From Dichetophora obliterata (lineage: Eukaryota; Arthropoda; Insecta; Diptera; Sciomyzidae), in the NCBI GenBank assembly GCA_963920525.1, contig OY986438.1:74048136-74112135 (forward strand): 64,000 nt of DNA, given 5' to 3'. Shown here one piece after another: positions 46,650-58,518 of this stretch; the stretch's first letter is position 1; each line of letters starts with the position of its first letter. Below the pieces are notes generated by a model, which ran no database searches, was not told the DNA's origin, and saw only the letters and a program-made list of their open reading frames with translations. The position numbers were made by a program, and so were the translations under genes.

Positions 46650-48130
46650 CCATACGGTGCCAGCCACAAAGAAGTAAAATATATGGAAGTGGTGTAATAG
46701 CAGAAAAGTGTGGTATTTTTTATATTGGTGTTGGTACACACAAATACAGAAACAATCAGAAAGGGTCGTATTCGGTTGTATCGTAAAAGGAGGCCCAAAC
46801 TGTAAAAGTTTGTCCTTATTGCATTAAAATTTTAGAAACATTTCAAGAATAGCAACAACTTTAATTATTTAAAAAATTTCAGATCGCTCGCAATTGGCTT
46901 AGAAGTTATAGGCATCCAACGCTGGAAAAAGTGGAGTAAAAATCTAGCTTATTTTTTAATTTTTCCAACAAAACTGAATTTTATGGGTATCAAAAGGGTA
47001 TCTATTCAACAAGATATTAAACATAAACATACATGCATTTAAGATAAAATCATTTTTTTTACTTAAAATCGCTAAAACGTATTTAGTTGTCTCTTTTTAA
47101 TAGGAGGCCTTCGGCCGCTGCTTAGGGATTACAAACATCAGTAAGTCCAACACAGGCTTCGCTCTCTACAGTACTTCTGTATGTAGTTATCTTTTTAATA
47201 ATTCTCTTTTTAATGGATTGCTTTCGTAAAAGGTAACCCACTAGTTTTTTAGACAAATTCTAATTATAAAAAAAATTATATCTTAAAAAGTTGTGCATGG
47301 AATTTTATGTTTGACACCTCGTTGAATAAATACGCGCATTATTTTTGTTTTAATACCCATAAAGCTTAGTTTTGTTGAAAAATGAGAAAAACAGCAAGAT
47401 TTTTAAGTAATTTTTCTAAATTTGAAGGCCTATAAATTCTAAACTTGAACTATAATTACAAATGAAATTATATTACTTTTATAAAATCCTTTTTTTTTTG
47501 TGTTTCTGCCTAGTTGTCGTGCAGAAATCAGAAAAATTTAACAAACAAGTACTAAGTCTCATTCACTATGCTAAAAATAAGAGCGCCCCAAAAATATATT
47601 CAACTGTGAAAAATCACTGCGCCCCTGAAGCAGTGTTTGTGTTTTGACAGATGTGGTTTGAGCAAACTGGCGCAAAATCAACGGGTCTAATTTGCATTTT
47701 TAAACAGTTTTTAATTAGAAATATATATCTTTCTAAAACAAATAAGATAAAAAATATCGTTAGAAACTAAATAAAGCACTTTTGTTAAAAGAATTCAAAC
47801 CGTATGGATAAATTTACCTGTGGAACGAAAGCGCATAGTTTTTAAGTTTTTGGGAACTTTAACAATTTTTGATCACTCAACTCATGTTGCATTTATATTT
47901 GTTATTTTTTTCTTTGATATTGACACTTTTTAAGCAGTGAAAAATGCTTAAAATAAAATTATTTTCAACTATTTTGCTGAGGAGTCTTCCAATCAAATGC
48001 CAGGGTTCTCAGAAATGTCAAAAAACACTATCTTTGTCGCTCGCACAATTTAAGAATGGTGCGACAGTTCACGTACAGTGTGTGTGTTAGCAACACCATT
48101 TCCTTATATTTTACTTCCTTGGCCAGCCAT
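46650..48130. mobile_element. Putative TIR element of about 1.5 kb
   Basis: GAAGTAAAATATATGGAAGT near 46670-46690 recurs inverted near 48,095-48,115 (reverse complement GAAGTAAAATATAAGGAAAT), within longer related flanks (GCCAGCCACAAA against GGCTGGCCAAG). No target duplication or transposase was found. A 61-codon ORF at 47462-47647 has a hydrophobic start but no other support. The segment 47,103-47,180 is more G+C-rich than its surroundings. Confidence 0.4.
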
Positions 48131-48233
48131 AGTATAAGAAAGACAAGGAAAGACATTGTTCATATGATTTTGCAGAGTGTTTATCATGATACAATAAAAA
48201 GGTAATATTTTTATGCGCTGCGCTACTAAACAT

Positions 48234-48968
48234 TAGGGTATTCATGATTCAGTGCACTTGTCAGTGCAGTTAGGGTTTTGTGAACACACCACACTTTTGA
48301 TTGAGATATATATTAAAGTAAGTATGTTTTATTTGTCAACATCATCTGTTTGCTATTGATAGCGGCTAACAAAAGAAAATATTTTATAAACCGAATATTT
48401 ATATATATTTATTATATTTTATAAACCGAGTCAAACCATGCCGAAAAAAAGTGTTAAAAAACTATTTATTATTAATTAATAATGCAACTGTTTGATTGAA
48501 TGCGAGAGCACTTGCTTTCAATGTTGTCATTCATCCTCTATTGAATATAATTAACAATTTAAAAATAGACAATTATTGATGTACAATATAATATAAATGG
48601 GTACTAGAGTTTTTTTATTTGGGTCAGATAGCTCATATTAATTTTTAAGCATTAATAAATAATATTTTGTCTGTTTAGATAAAGTAATTATATATATTTC
48701 CTTATGAGTACAAATAAATAGTCGAATTATACGTTTTGCTGTTATTCACTACATTTATTTTTCAAATAATTGGTATATAAACTATCAAATCTTTGCATCA
48801 CTATTTCAAAGCTGCCAAATTTTTCAATTTTCATAAGTGCACTTCTGCTCGTGTCCTCAAAATTAAGGTGATAGTATAAAGATTTTTGACGTACGTGTGT
48901 TTTGTTTTTGTTACGTGCATAAGTCCTCAACTACACTAGCAAGTGTACTGAATCGTGATTGCCAATAG
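48234..48968. mobile_element. Putative TIR element of about 0.73 kb
   Basis: The left end TAGGGTATTCATGATTCAGT, with GCACTTGTCAGTGCAG, corresponds to the reverse complement of the right end (TTGGCAATCACGATTCAG, with TACACTTGCTAGTGTAG). This gives about 38 bp of imperfect inverted repeat. No clear target duplication. The TAGGG start would suit a hAT relative. Confidence 0.5.
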
Positions 48969-49421
48969 TGTCAAATGCAAGTAATTTAATCATAAGAATA
49001 TTAAAAAGAAATCTCAGTATTTGAAAGTAAATTGTTTTTACTCTTAAATTTTCATGCACACATGTTTTCCGTATGTTTTCTTCGTAAAGATAATATGAAA
49101 CGTGCCCTTAAAGCCTAAAGTGACTGTTCAGCCTTCGCGATTAATAATACCTGTTGATTGTATCATAAGTATCATTTAACAATTATCGTGATTGCAAGAG
49201 AAGAGCGGAAGACGAAATCAATGAAAGGCGTCAGCTATTCGGCCATCTTTCGTAGCGTTCGTCTCACTCTTCCAAGAACAGATTCGGTAACGCAATGTTG
49301 GCATCTGTAAAATAACACTTATATTCTTTTCGAGTTTATGGTAGAGGGAAGTGGAAGCGGAAATAATCTTTTGGGATATACAAAAAATAAAAGCGTGAAT
49401 AGATACATAAAATGCCTTTAA
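48969..49421. other. Non-coding flank
   Basis: No gene or repeat recognised before the piggyBac terminal repeat at 49422. Confidence 0.5.
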
Positions 49422-51903
49422 CCCTTCTTTGAATGTTTTTTCAGGGTGATGTAATTAATGCTCTAGATTAAAGGAAAATTATTTACAAAAATTCCTAATG
49501 TAAATAAAAATATGTATTATGTAAAAAACAATTTGATTCATGCATTGTCACATATTTAGCTCAGTACTAAATAAATAAAAAAATTTTGTTTACTCAATCT
49601 TCTTTATTCTTTATGATTATTTAAAAAACAATTATTATTTTTATTTAAGCACAAATTGATGCCACATTTACTACACGAAATTGTGGAATAGCCTTTACAT
49701 TTGGGAAATTTGCACCGGAGTGACCCACTTACTTTTGGCCAATGTTCAGCACCATCTTTTCTTATGTCTTTTGGAGGTGGTGGAGCTGAAGAACCTTTTC
49801 TTTTTTTTTATTGTAATTCTTCTTCTAGTACAGTGGTACTAGGACGCCCTCTTTTAACTTCTTTGGTGGTTCCTCTGTTGCATAGCACAAAGGCCAATTC
49901 ATTTCTGAATTGGCCCATTGTAAGCAGACTCTTTTTAGGTTCACCTCTTTCTTGAGCATTTTTTTTATAAACAATCCAAGAGTTTATAATAGCTAGATCA
50001 AATAGATGAAAAAAAAATACGCAAATACCACTTTTTAGACCTCATTGTTATATGATTTCTGCCCAAAAAGCTATCCATAAGATCTACTCCTCCCACATGT
50101 TTATTGTACTCTTGGACAATAAACGGGCAAGTAATATCAATTTTTCCTTTTGTTATCCTGTCAAATCTATTGACTTTAGTTGCAGGCAATGCTCCAGCAT
50201 AAGAAGATAGCAGGGTTACTATCTTATTATCTTTCCAAGCCACACAACTCAAATCTATACCATCATGCACAGACACTCTTTCCTCAAAACTACCTCTGGG
50301 CACAGATTTTTTCATGAAATTTTTCTTCTCTGGAAGTTTATTATTTGGTATCCTGTTTTGTTGCACAGTTCCCACTGTGTGAATTCCTGATTTAGCTAAA
50401 AAAACTACCAATGGCAAAGAGATATAAAAATTATCAAAGTATATGATATGGTTTTGCTTTCTTGGCACTCCTCGAAGCAAACGAACTACAACATTTCCTG
50501 TTGCACCAAGATCTGGTTCGTCTGTGAGCTTCTCTGTATTCTCTTGTCCAGAATATATCTCAAACTTGTGGGCATATCCCATCAAATCACAGAGAACATA
50601 TCATTTAATTTCTTAGGCAGATATTGTTTTAAAAATGCCCTATTTTGGTAGAACACATCTGTTCATCCACAGAAAATCTTTGATTCATTGGCACTGTGGC
50701 AAACCTCTCATTGAGATGCTTGATAACGGGGCGGATTTTATAAAGCCTGCCATGTTCTGGATAACCTATAGGTTTGTGAAGATCATTGTTATTAAAATGT
50801 AATGATAACTTTATTTTCTCAAACTTGTTCAGTGGCATTGTTGAAGAAATGGGCTCATATCCAAACTTTGGCGACCAGTATGATCTTGTGCTAGGAAATT
50901 TGATTACTGACATGTACAATAATATACCAAAGAACTTATACAAATCATATTCTGTAAATGTTATAGATGAACTGGGATTACTCTGTATTATATATAAATT
51001 TTTCTCCTCTACTAATGTTTTGATAAAATCTTCAGTGATAAAATGGTTAAAACATTGATATGGAGTTTCTAGGTGTGATAGACCACCTGAAGCAGTAGAA
51101 CTCCCCAAGAAAGTAATTTTATTTGTGTCATACACAAGATTCCTTTTTTTCCAAATCAAGCTTCTTTTGTCAAATGGAAAACTGGATGAAGACTGCAAAT
51201 TGGATGAAGTTGATGGGTGAGAGGGTTCTTGAACTTCTGTTTCTACAAGAGGAGGATCAATGTCAGCAGTTTCATCCACATCATCCACATCATCATTATC
51301 ATCGTCGTTCTCCTCCTGCAACACTCTTATAACTTCATCAGAATCGCGGTTTTCATCATCGGAATCTTGGTCATCGAGGTCATCTTCTGAGAGCCAAACG
51401 CCTTGTAACTTACTAAGAAAATCTTCAATATCTCTTTCATTCAAGTTTCCCTAAAAGACAACATAAAATAAACATTTACAAAAACATGTTTGCCATACAT
51501 TACAAGTGAAATTACTGCATAATGATGTAAATTTCCATCACATAGTTTTGAGAAATTTATTCAGTGTTTTGATATAAATTGTACATAAAACAACAAAAAC
51601 ATGAAAACAAACCTTTTTTCCACTCATTTTCACTTTTACTGTATTTTATATCTCCGCTTATTTCCTTATAACAAACTAAAATCTCACTCCTTTTTTCCAG
51701 TCACAACAAACAGCGGAATGACAAGTTCTAGGCCTGGTAATTGACAGTGACGTTTGCTATTTTTTGACAACTGCGTTTTGTTGTACGCAATAGTCGCTTA
51801 AAATGTTGCCAGCAACAACAAATTTACAGTACAAGGGTTTTGAGTACATTTTTTTGTTGACTAAATATTATGATTGAAATTTCCCTCATCATGCAAAGAA
51901 GGT
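49422..51903 (-). mobile_element. piggyBac element with TTAA on both sides
   Basis: TTAA lies at 49418-49421 and 51904-51907, the target duplication of piggyBac elements. Terminal sequences CCCTTCTTTGAATG (left) and ACCTTCTTTGCATG (right, reverse complement) agree at 12 of 14 positions. The transposase is on the minus strand. At 2.48 kb it has a typical piggyBac length. Confidence 0.85.
49604..51627 (-). pseudogene. piggyBac transposase (DDE_Tnp_1_7), two frameshifts
   Basis: A possible first exon MSGKK (ATG at 51627) is joined in phase to [12 protein letters not shown] at 51450 by a 162-bp GT-AG intron. An acidic N-terminus ([14 protein letters not shown]) precedes the core: [34 protein letters not shown] and RFSVDEQM. 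After frame changes near 50,640-50,600 the core continues with VLCDLMGYAHKFEIYSG, IIYFDNFYISLPLVVFL, CVAWKDNKIVTLLSSYAG and KHVGGVDLMDSF. It ends with a Cys-rich finger (RCKFPKCKGYSTISCSKCGI) and a stop at 49604. The expected Asp residues (CD, FDN, GGVD) are all readable. Besides the shifts, the C-terminal part near 49,990-49,700 is also off frame. Confidence 0.85.
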
Positions 51904-51907
51904 TTAA

Positions 51908-52870
51908 GCAGTTTCAAGTTTGATTCAAACGGTTTCATGCTTGAATTAAACAGTGCCAGGTTTGAATTAATTTATATAATAGTTAATTTACATTTGTTTT
52001 TCATTAAAACATTATATAAACCGTTTAAAGTTTTAATCAAACATTTTCAGATTTAAATCAAATTCATATTAAAACAACATTTACACAGTTTCAGGTTTGA
52101 GTTAAACAGCTTAATGTTTGAGTCAAATAGTGACATATTTGTTTTCTATCAAAATAATATTTAAACATTTTCATGTTTGAGTCAAATATTGTCATGTTTA
52201 AGTCAAATATTGTCATGTTTGGATCAAACAATATAATATTTAATTTAAACTTGTTTTCTATTCAAGCAATATTTAAACAATTTCAGGTTTGAGTAAAATA
52301 GCTCAATGTTTGAATCAAATATTGTCATGTTTTAATTAATATTGTCATGTTTGAATCAAACACTATAATAGTTAATTAAAAATTTTTTCTATAAAAACAA
52401 CATTTAAACAATTTCAAACTTGAATTAAACATTTTTAGATTTAAATAAACTTTAAATTAAAACAAAATTGAAACAGTTTCCGATTTGAGTCAAACAATAC
52501 AAACAATCTATTAAAACAATATTTAAACAATTTCATGGTGGAGTCAAATATTGTAATGTTCAAGTCAAATATTGTCATGTTTGAGTCAAATATTGTCATT
52601 TTTGAATCAAACAATATAATATTTAATTTAAACTTGTTTTCTATTCAAACAATATTTAAACAATTTCATGTTTGAGTAAAATAGCTAAGTGTTTGAATCA
52701 AATGTTGTCATGTTTGCATTAAAAAATATAATAGTTAATTTAAACTTGTTTTTTATTAAAACAACATTTAAACAGTTTCAAGTTTGAGTCAAACGGTTTC
52801 AAGTTTGAGTCAAAAGGGTCAGGTTTGAGTTCATTCAAATTTGTTTTCTATTAAAAGAACATTCAAACAT
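51908..52870. repeat. TTTGA-rich minisatellite array
   Basis: Short variants of CATGTTTGAGTCAAATATTGT recur throughout. They form a longer pattern (AATATTTAATTTAAACTTG, TTTTCTATTCAAACAATATT, TTTAAACAATTTCATG) seen at about 52,225, 52,605 and 52,725. It begins directly at the piggyBac insertion. No coding. It is related in motif to the 29.7-kb array. Confidence 0.8.
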
Positions 52871-53794
52871 TATTTTGTTTGCAAAATAAAGGAGCAAAAA
52901 CAATTTTTTTTCTTCAAGGGACTCCATACAAAACACAGAGACAAAACGATTTCTTTAATTAAAGACGAAGAATAAGTGTAAAAAATTAAGACAGCCGATG
53001 TAGATGATCACTACGAACAGTTTTACAGGAAAGTAAAAATTTGGAAATTTTAAATTATGTCACTTTTGAAGTAGGTGTACGAACTATATAATGTTTTTAA
53101 TAAGAACTAAAAAGATCAAACACGGCATAGTAACACAGGATAATTTTCATATTTTGATGAAAGTGAAAGTGAATATATCTATTAGAATAAATACGTCGTT
53201 ATTTAACGAAGTGAATTTAAACTTATCTTAATTCAAAACTGCATCTATCGAAAATCCAAATAATGGGAAATCAATTTGTTTTTATTCTGCCCACATATAT
53301 TTTAATAACAAAGTATTTGTTTGCCATCAACATCAACAAATAAATTTCATAAGTTGTAAAAGTAATTTTTTTCTAAATCAAAATATCAAAAAATTCCCTG
53401 GGCTATTTTTATAACTTGAGTATTTATTACTTGACTTTACTTCAACATAAAAAATTTCAACTTGAACTTAATGAAACGAAATTTTAACTTGAGAAATTAA
53501 AATATTCATACAAGTTGTATGAAAGTTATTGAAATTGCTCAAGTTAACTCAACTTATAAAAAGTGTAATAAATAGTAAAAACTAATTTACTATTAGGATT
53601 TCCGCTACAATATTTTACCAGGTGATGCGTTGTGGGGTGTAGAAAAAATTTGCATCCAAAAGTCAATTTCGAAAAAATGCCACATACGATAAATTCACGC
53701 TAAGATAAAATGCTTTTTTTAGCTTACTATATAAAGCTTTTTCATTGAAAGTTTACTATATGACCTTATTCTTTATTATTATGTTAATATTTTA
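52871..53794. other. A+T-rich stretch, no gene recognised
   Basis: Contains inverted AACTTGAG/CTCAAGTT motifs near 53,415-53,560 and otherwise nothing recognisable. Confidence 0.45.
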
Positions 53795-54125
53795 TGTTTT
53801 AAATACAAATTCTAAATATTTGATAGTTTAAATCATTCTTGCTTTTAAATACAAGTTCTGGTTGTTTGATAGTTTGAAATCGTTTATTGAGCTTTTTAGA
53901 TCAGGTTAGAACAATAAATTGCTCTAACGATTTTTTCCAAAGAAACAACAACAACATTTTCAATATGAAAAGGAAAACATCACTAGCTGATTTTATTGCA
54001 ATTTCGGCCCTGCTACAGGCTTTATCAGAAATCTTTGTGATGCTACCACCTGAGATCGAACCCGGGCGTGGAAAGCTGTGCCAGTGCATAAGTGCACTGC
54101 ACCACAGAGGCGATAAGATTTCAGT
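53795..54125 (-). mobile_element. tRNA-headed SINE, same family as 37161-37479
   Basis: The minus strand starts with TGGTGCAGTGC (A box), then GGGTTCGATCTCAGG (B box). It continues through TCACAAAGATTTCTGAT, the TTGTTGTTGTTTCTTTGG segment and TAGAGCAATTTATTGTTC, then two tail units with ACTATCAAACAACCAGAA and ACTATCAAATATTTAGAA. This is the best-preserved head among the three copies. Open frames across it are chance. Confidence 0.8.
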
Positions 54126-54929
54126 GTCAATTTCTCATACTTTTTTCGTTGCTGTTCTTTTTTGCTTACTTTAGTTTTTATGCTTATGTTATCATGGAGT
54201 CCAATTATTTGTCGGAATTCGCCACAAACAAAGTAAAGTTACTAGGGAAGTCAATCCCAGACGATTTAAGCCTATTTAAATCCCGAGATTGTCTCCGGGA
54301 TCCCGGGATTTTTAAATAAAAAATTTGTATTACAAATATTCATGTAAATGCAAACATTTAATCTTAAGTTGATATGAATATAGAATTAGAAAAACCTTTT
54401 ATTGAGGCTGAAAAAGATTGTTAGGACGATGAGTGTGAATCACTGGTGCAAAGACTTTGCAAAGTTTTAGAAGAATTGCAACATCGGGAAGTAAGCTATG
54501 TATTTCAAAATTGTCAGATATTTTGACTTAGGAAATAATTTTTTTTGTGGTGAAGGCAATCGTGATCGAAACTTACAAATTGCTTACCGTACCGGTACCG
54601 TACCGTATTATCGTACAACTTTTTCTACAACTAGCATAGAATAGGAACGGTGCTTCTCATCAGCGGGTTGTATTTGAATTAATATTCGAACAAAACTCTC
54701 CAATAAAAAATAAAACACGTTGATCAGCTTAATAATTACTTTAAAAATAATTTAAAAAAAATTTAATTTTGAAAAGTCTTTTCCAAAATTAATTTGCCTT
54801 AAAAACAAAAATCATGAAGACGGTGTGCAAAACAAAAAAAAAAGTGTAACATTTATATAGTAATACCTTAAACTGTTTTGTATTTTATTTTTTTATATTT
54901 TTTGTTCTTTAACCCTTTCAATGGCTAGG
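54126..54929. other. Non-coding stretch with a CGGTAC-type microsatellite
   Basis: A short TACCGTACCGGTACCGTACC run lies near 54,586-54,610 and a CCCGGGAT-type sequence near 54,285-54,310. No gene recognised. Confidence 0.5.
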
Positions 54930-55112
54930 ATTGTTGTTTCTTTGGAAAAAATTCGTTAGAGCAATTAATTGTTCTAACCTGACCTAAAAAGCTCAATAAA
55001 CGATTTTAAACTATCAAACAACTAAAATTTGTATTTAAAATCAAAAATTATTTAAACTATCAAACATTAAGAATTTGTATAGAAATCATAGAAAATTAAC
55101 ATAAAGTTTTTT
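54930..55112 (+). mobile_element. 5'-truncated SINE, same family
   Basis: Starts at TTGTTGTTTCTTTGG and contains the GAGCAATTAATTGTTCTAAC segment and both tail units (TATCAAACAACTAAAATTTG, TATCAAACATTAAGAATTTG). The tRNA-like head is absent. Confidence 0.75.
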
Positions 55113-55429
55113 AATTATAAATATTTATTTTTAAGATAAGTAATCATATCATTGATTCAGGTAATCATTGATTATCTATAAAATGATTTGTTAAGTATTT
55201 TGTTTTTCTTATAAACTGAATTGTTACGTTTTTGTTTTTAATGGCGACTGAAGTGTAAAGGACGAGTAAATGCAAGAATTGATTAGATCGAAAACCGATT
55301 CAATTCTTTTTCACGTTTTCCTGACGTCACTAAATCAATTACAAAAACATCCGATTGATAAAACCTGCAAAATGACATTTAAAAAACATTCGGCTTCGGT
55401 CTAAAGTAAAAAATCCAAAGACCGGCCCA

Positions 55430-57210
55430 CATAGACCACTTCTTGGTCAGTTGCTCAGAGCATTTACTCCTCCACTCCTACTCTACTAGGCACTGTCGTG
55501 GAATTAATCAGTACTAATGATAAATAGTAGTAGACGCTTAACGTCTACCTTCTCAAGATCTCTGAGATCATAAAAAAAGAAGCTACCTAAATGCTTTTGT
55601 CTTCTGCGGGACAGAGCAGGGCATAAACAGAGGAGATGCGACATCAACTTCTCCTCTTCCTCATCACTGTAACTCCTACAGAAGTCATTTGCTTAGACCT
55701 TCATTCTAAGGACATGCGTACTTATAAAACAGTGCCAGTGTCAACCATAATTGAGAGATCTTTCCTCAACATTTGATTAACAAAAATCGTGTGTTTTTAA
55801 GCGAAAATAGGCCACAACTGTCTAGCTGTGTTGGTGGTAAAACTATGATTCCACCTGAAATTAGCCATTTCTGTGGCATGTTTCATTAATGGCAGTTTGC
55901 ACGACGCAAATGGCATGTCTAATGTTTCCATTTCAGGCAGCAACGCTACTGTTGTACCTTATCTTACGAGTTCATCAGCTCTACATTTTCCAGGAATGTC
56001 CTTATGCACCTGTAGCAAGACCTGATGAAGTCAAACTTATCAGTCATCTCATTAGGAGAAGACTGACATTTAAGGGCTGTTGGTGATGTTAGTAACACAC
56101 CGTCCGTACAAATGAAGATATCTCTAGTTGATATCTCACCATACCTCAGCCATTCCACAGCTCTATAAATGGAAATTATTTATGACTCAGGCATTAACCC
56201 ATCTTATTCTATTCTGATAGAGATTACTGTGAGAAAGCCATTCTCGAATGAAGGAGTGGCAATAGTGTAGTAGATGTTGCTATGAATTGCTTCTACAAGA
56301 TCCATAATAAAGGACTGACCTGTACGAGTGTAAGTCCACTGCGAGGTTGCCATTTTCTGTGCCATCCTTTTTCCCATAATATCGATTAATACTAAGCAAA
56401 GAACTGTAGTTAAGGCTCCAGATGAGGTGGACCTAAGCTCTTAGCTAAAACATACGGCCACAGTCCTTTGTACATTCCCTAGCATTTTGCAATTAGACTG
56501 TGTTTTTAGTGCTGTCCACCACACACAGACAAGACAATTTGGTTTAGAGCTTAACTTTCTATCCAAAATCACTCCCAAGTATTTTACTTCTTCCACGAAG
56601 TGCAGCTGAATGCCATTAAGACGCACAGGAATTATGCGTGGAATTTTGTATTTCCTCGAAACAAGGACCAGTTTAGTTTTTTTGGGATTGCCCCAGCCCA
56701 CATTTTTTGGCCCAACTATTAAGATCGGAGAGCGCTGACCCAAGCAGCTCCGAGGGAGTGTTAGGAAACTTTCCTTGTGCAGCAATAGCTACGTAAGCCA
56801 CATAGGCAATCACCTTGAAGCCCACCTTTTCTATTTTCCCCAGTAGTTTTTTGACTACCAAGTTCCATAATAAGGGTGGAAAAAACCCCCTGAGGAGTGC
56901 CTTTATTCACAAATCTTCTGGTGTATCAAGAGATACACTGACGACTCAACTGGTCAGCAGGTTTTTTATCAGTGCACAGAGTGCCTCATCCACCCAAGGC
57001 TTCATGAGTCACCCGGAAGAACATTGTTAAAGGCACCTTCGATATCTAGATAACTGCCATTGGGCATTCCTTGTGAAGAGAGGAATTTTCTACAAAGCCT
57101 ACTATTGAGTTAAGGGCCTTTTATACATACCTACCTTTCCTTCAAGCATGTTGTGAACCTGAACACAAAATTGAGTGATGATATAATGGTTGGCGCTGAA
57201 TTGGTTGAAT
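55430..57210 (-). mobile_element. LINE with RT, RNase H and Cys-rich C-terminus, degenerate
   Basis: Read on the minus strand: YLDIEGAFNNV (RT motif A, about 57,050) and LLWNLVVKKLLGKIE. The site of the catalytic YADD follows as VIAYVAYVAIAAQGKFPNT (56,820-56,765). Then come CGLGQSQKN, another frame with NPKKTKLVLVSRKYKIP, and VKYLGVILDRKLSSKPN. RNase H remains are seen as KDIPGKCRADELVR near 55,975. A C-terminal FCRSYSDEEEEKLMSHLLC and CPALSRRRQKHLG block lies at 55,690-55,570. This set suits the LOA/I/R1 side of LINEs. Many stops; dead copy. Confidence 0.75.
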
Positions 57211-57241
57211 AGCTGCAAAGCCTAAGTCAGAAATAGTTGAA

Positions 57242-58080
57242 TTGTTAGAAACTGGCGGCTTTACACTTCGTAAGTGGAACTCAAATGCGTTTGAATTCCT
57301 AGCTGAGATACGTATTGAAGACTGCGAAATGCTACCATCGACTCACATGAAGATAACATGCAACATAATAAAACTGCTTGGTCTTTATTGGAATCCAGGT
57401 AAGGACGTTTACTTACTTCGAGTAATAAATTATTTGCTAGACTCTGTAAGTAAGAGTTAGCCCCATCGACTATTTTAATGAAAATGCTCTTTTAAAAGCC
57501 CTGGCTACCTAAGCTGTCATGGGATGAAAAGTTGCCCACCCATATTATGAACGAATGATTAGATATACGAAATTTACTCCATCATTTTGAACAAACAAAC
57601 ATTCCACGAACCATTTACGCTAAGCATTCTTAAATAGAATTTCATTGTTTTTGTGATGCGCCAATTTCAGCTTATGCAGCAGTCATTTCTTGCGTTTCTC
57701 GATCAGCAGTTTCAACCAAGGTAAATATCGTTTCTGCAAAAACACGCGTTGCGCCTCTTAAAGTGTTATCTATACCAAGACTCGAGCTATGCGCAGCACT
57801 TTTTTTAAGTCGATTAATTGGATCAGTTCTTGGAGCTCTCACAATTACTGGTTTTAAGATTTTTGCTTGGACAGATTCTCAAGTAGTTTTGCATTGGCTT
57901 TCTTTGCCACCTCGAAATTGGAAAGTTTTTGTCTCTCACCGAACGGAACAGAACTTCTTGGGATCTTATAAGCACCCACGATAACCCAGCTGATTGCGCT
58001 TCGCGTGGAGTACACCCTCAGGAATAAGCACAACATCGTTTGTAGTGGACAGGACCTTTGTGGTTAAAATCTCCAAGCTG
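57242..58080 (+). pseudogene. BEL/Pao pol fragment (RT end and RNase H)
   Basis: 57242-57460 reads LETGGFTLRKWNSNAFEFL and LGLYWNPGKDVY, the part after the RT in BEL/Pao. At 57763-57984 and onward RNase H shows LSIPRLELCAALFLSRLIGS, then FAWTDSQVVLHWLSLPPRNW and, in another frame, NPADCASRGVHPQE and WTGPLWLKSPSC. It breaks off at 58,080 where a repeat begins. It runs in the opposite direction to the 16-20 kb BEL copy and is a different subfamily, judging by sequence. Confidence 0.8.
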
Positions 58081-58082
58081 CA

Positions 58083-58518
58083 CTCAAAAAAAAATAATAA
58101 TGTAATATTTGTTCATATTGTCTAATTCCTAGGTTTAGTTGATAAATATTTTGTCAATATCAAAGGTCAACAGTCAACAAAAGCTTTTGTCATTTGGATT
58201 TAAGGTAATAAGTTGAAATCATATTGACAACATATTATTTTGTTGATTTGATAAATGGATGCCTCAATTTGATATAAGACTTTATCAGAAATATCGCGTT
58301 TTAATTGTTGATTTGATAAAACAATCTGTCAATATTAATACAGAATATTTTAACATGAAAAAATGGTTTGTTGAATAGAAAAAGGCTTTTCTGTTGAAAA
58401 CGTATCTTTTTTCAATAATACTAAAATGTTTTGTTGTTCTATTTTGTTGATAAAAAGATTTTTATAAATACATTTTATATATAATAAACTTATTACATTT
58501 TTTATATTATAAGCACAT
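58083..58518. repeat. TTGAT-rich repeat interrupting the BEL fragment
   Basis: Begins with a CACTCAAAAAAAAATAATAA edge. It carries several TTGTTGATTTGATAAA and TTGTCAATAT variants. Similar sequence returns at about 60,050-60,200 and 61,020-61,165, right of the LINE and around the Tc1 foldback, so these may be parts of one element. Confidence 0.5.

Noticed and set aside
47103..47180. G+C-richer segment as bacterial contamination or horizontal transfer
   Set aside because: Only about 80 bp, no coding signal, and flanked smoothly by A+T-rich eukaryotic sequence.
47462..47647. 61-codon ORF with hydrophobic N-terminus, a possible secreted peptide
   Set aside because: It lies within a putative TIR element in A+T-rich DNA, where Leu/Phe-rich frames are common by chance; no homology or splice context seen.
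53887..54174. ORFs on both strands around 54 kb
   Set aside because: They lie across the minus-strand SINE with tRNA-like head; open frames are coincidental.
54586..54610. CGGTAC palindrome as a regulatory site
   Set aside because: It is a short iterated CGGTAC run, better explained as a microsatellite.
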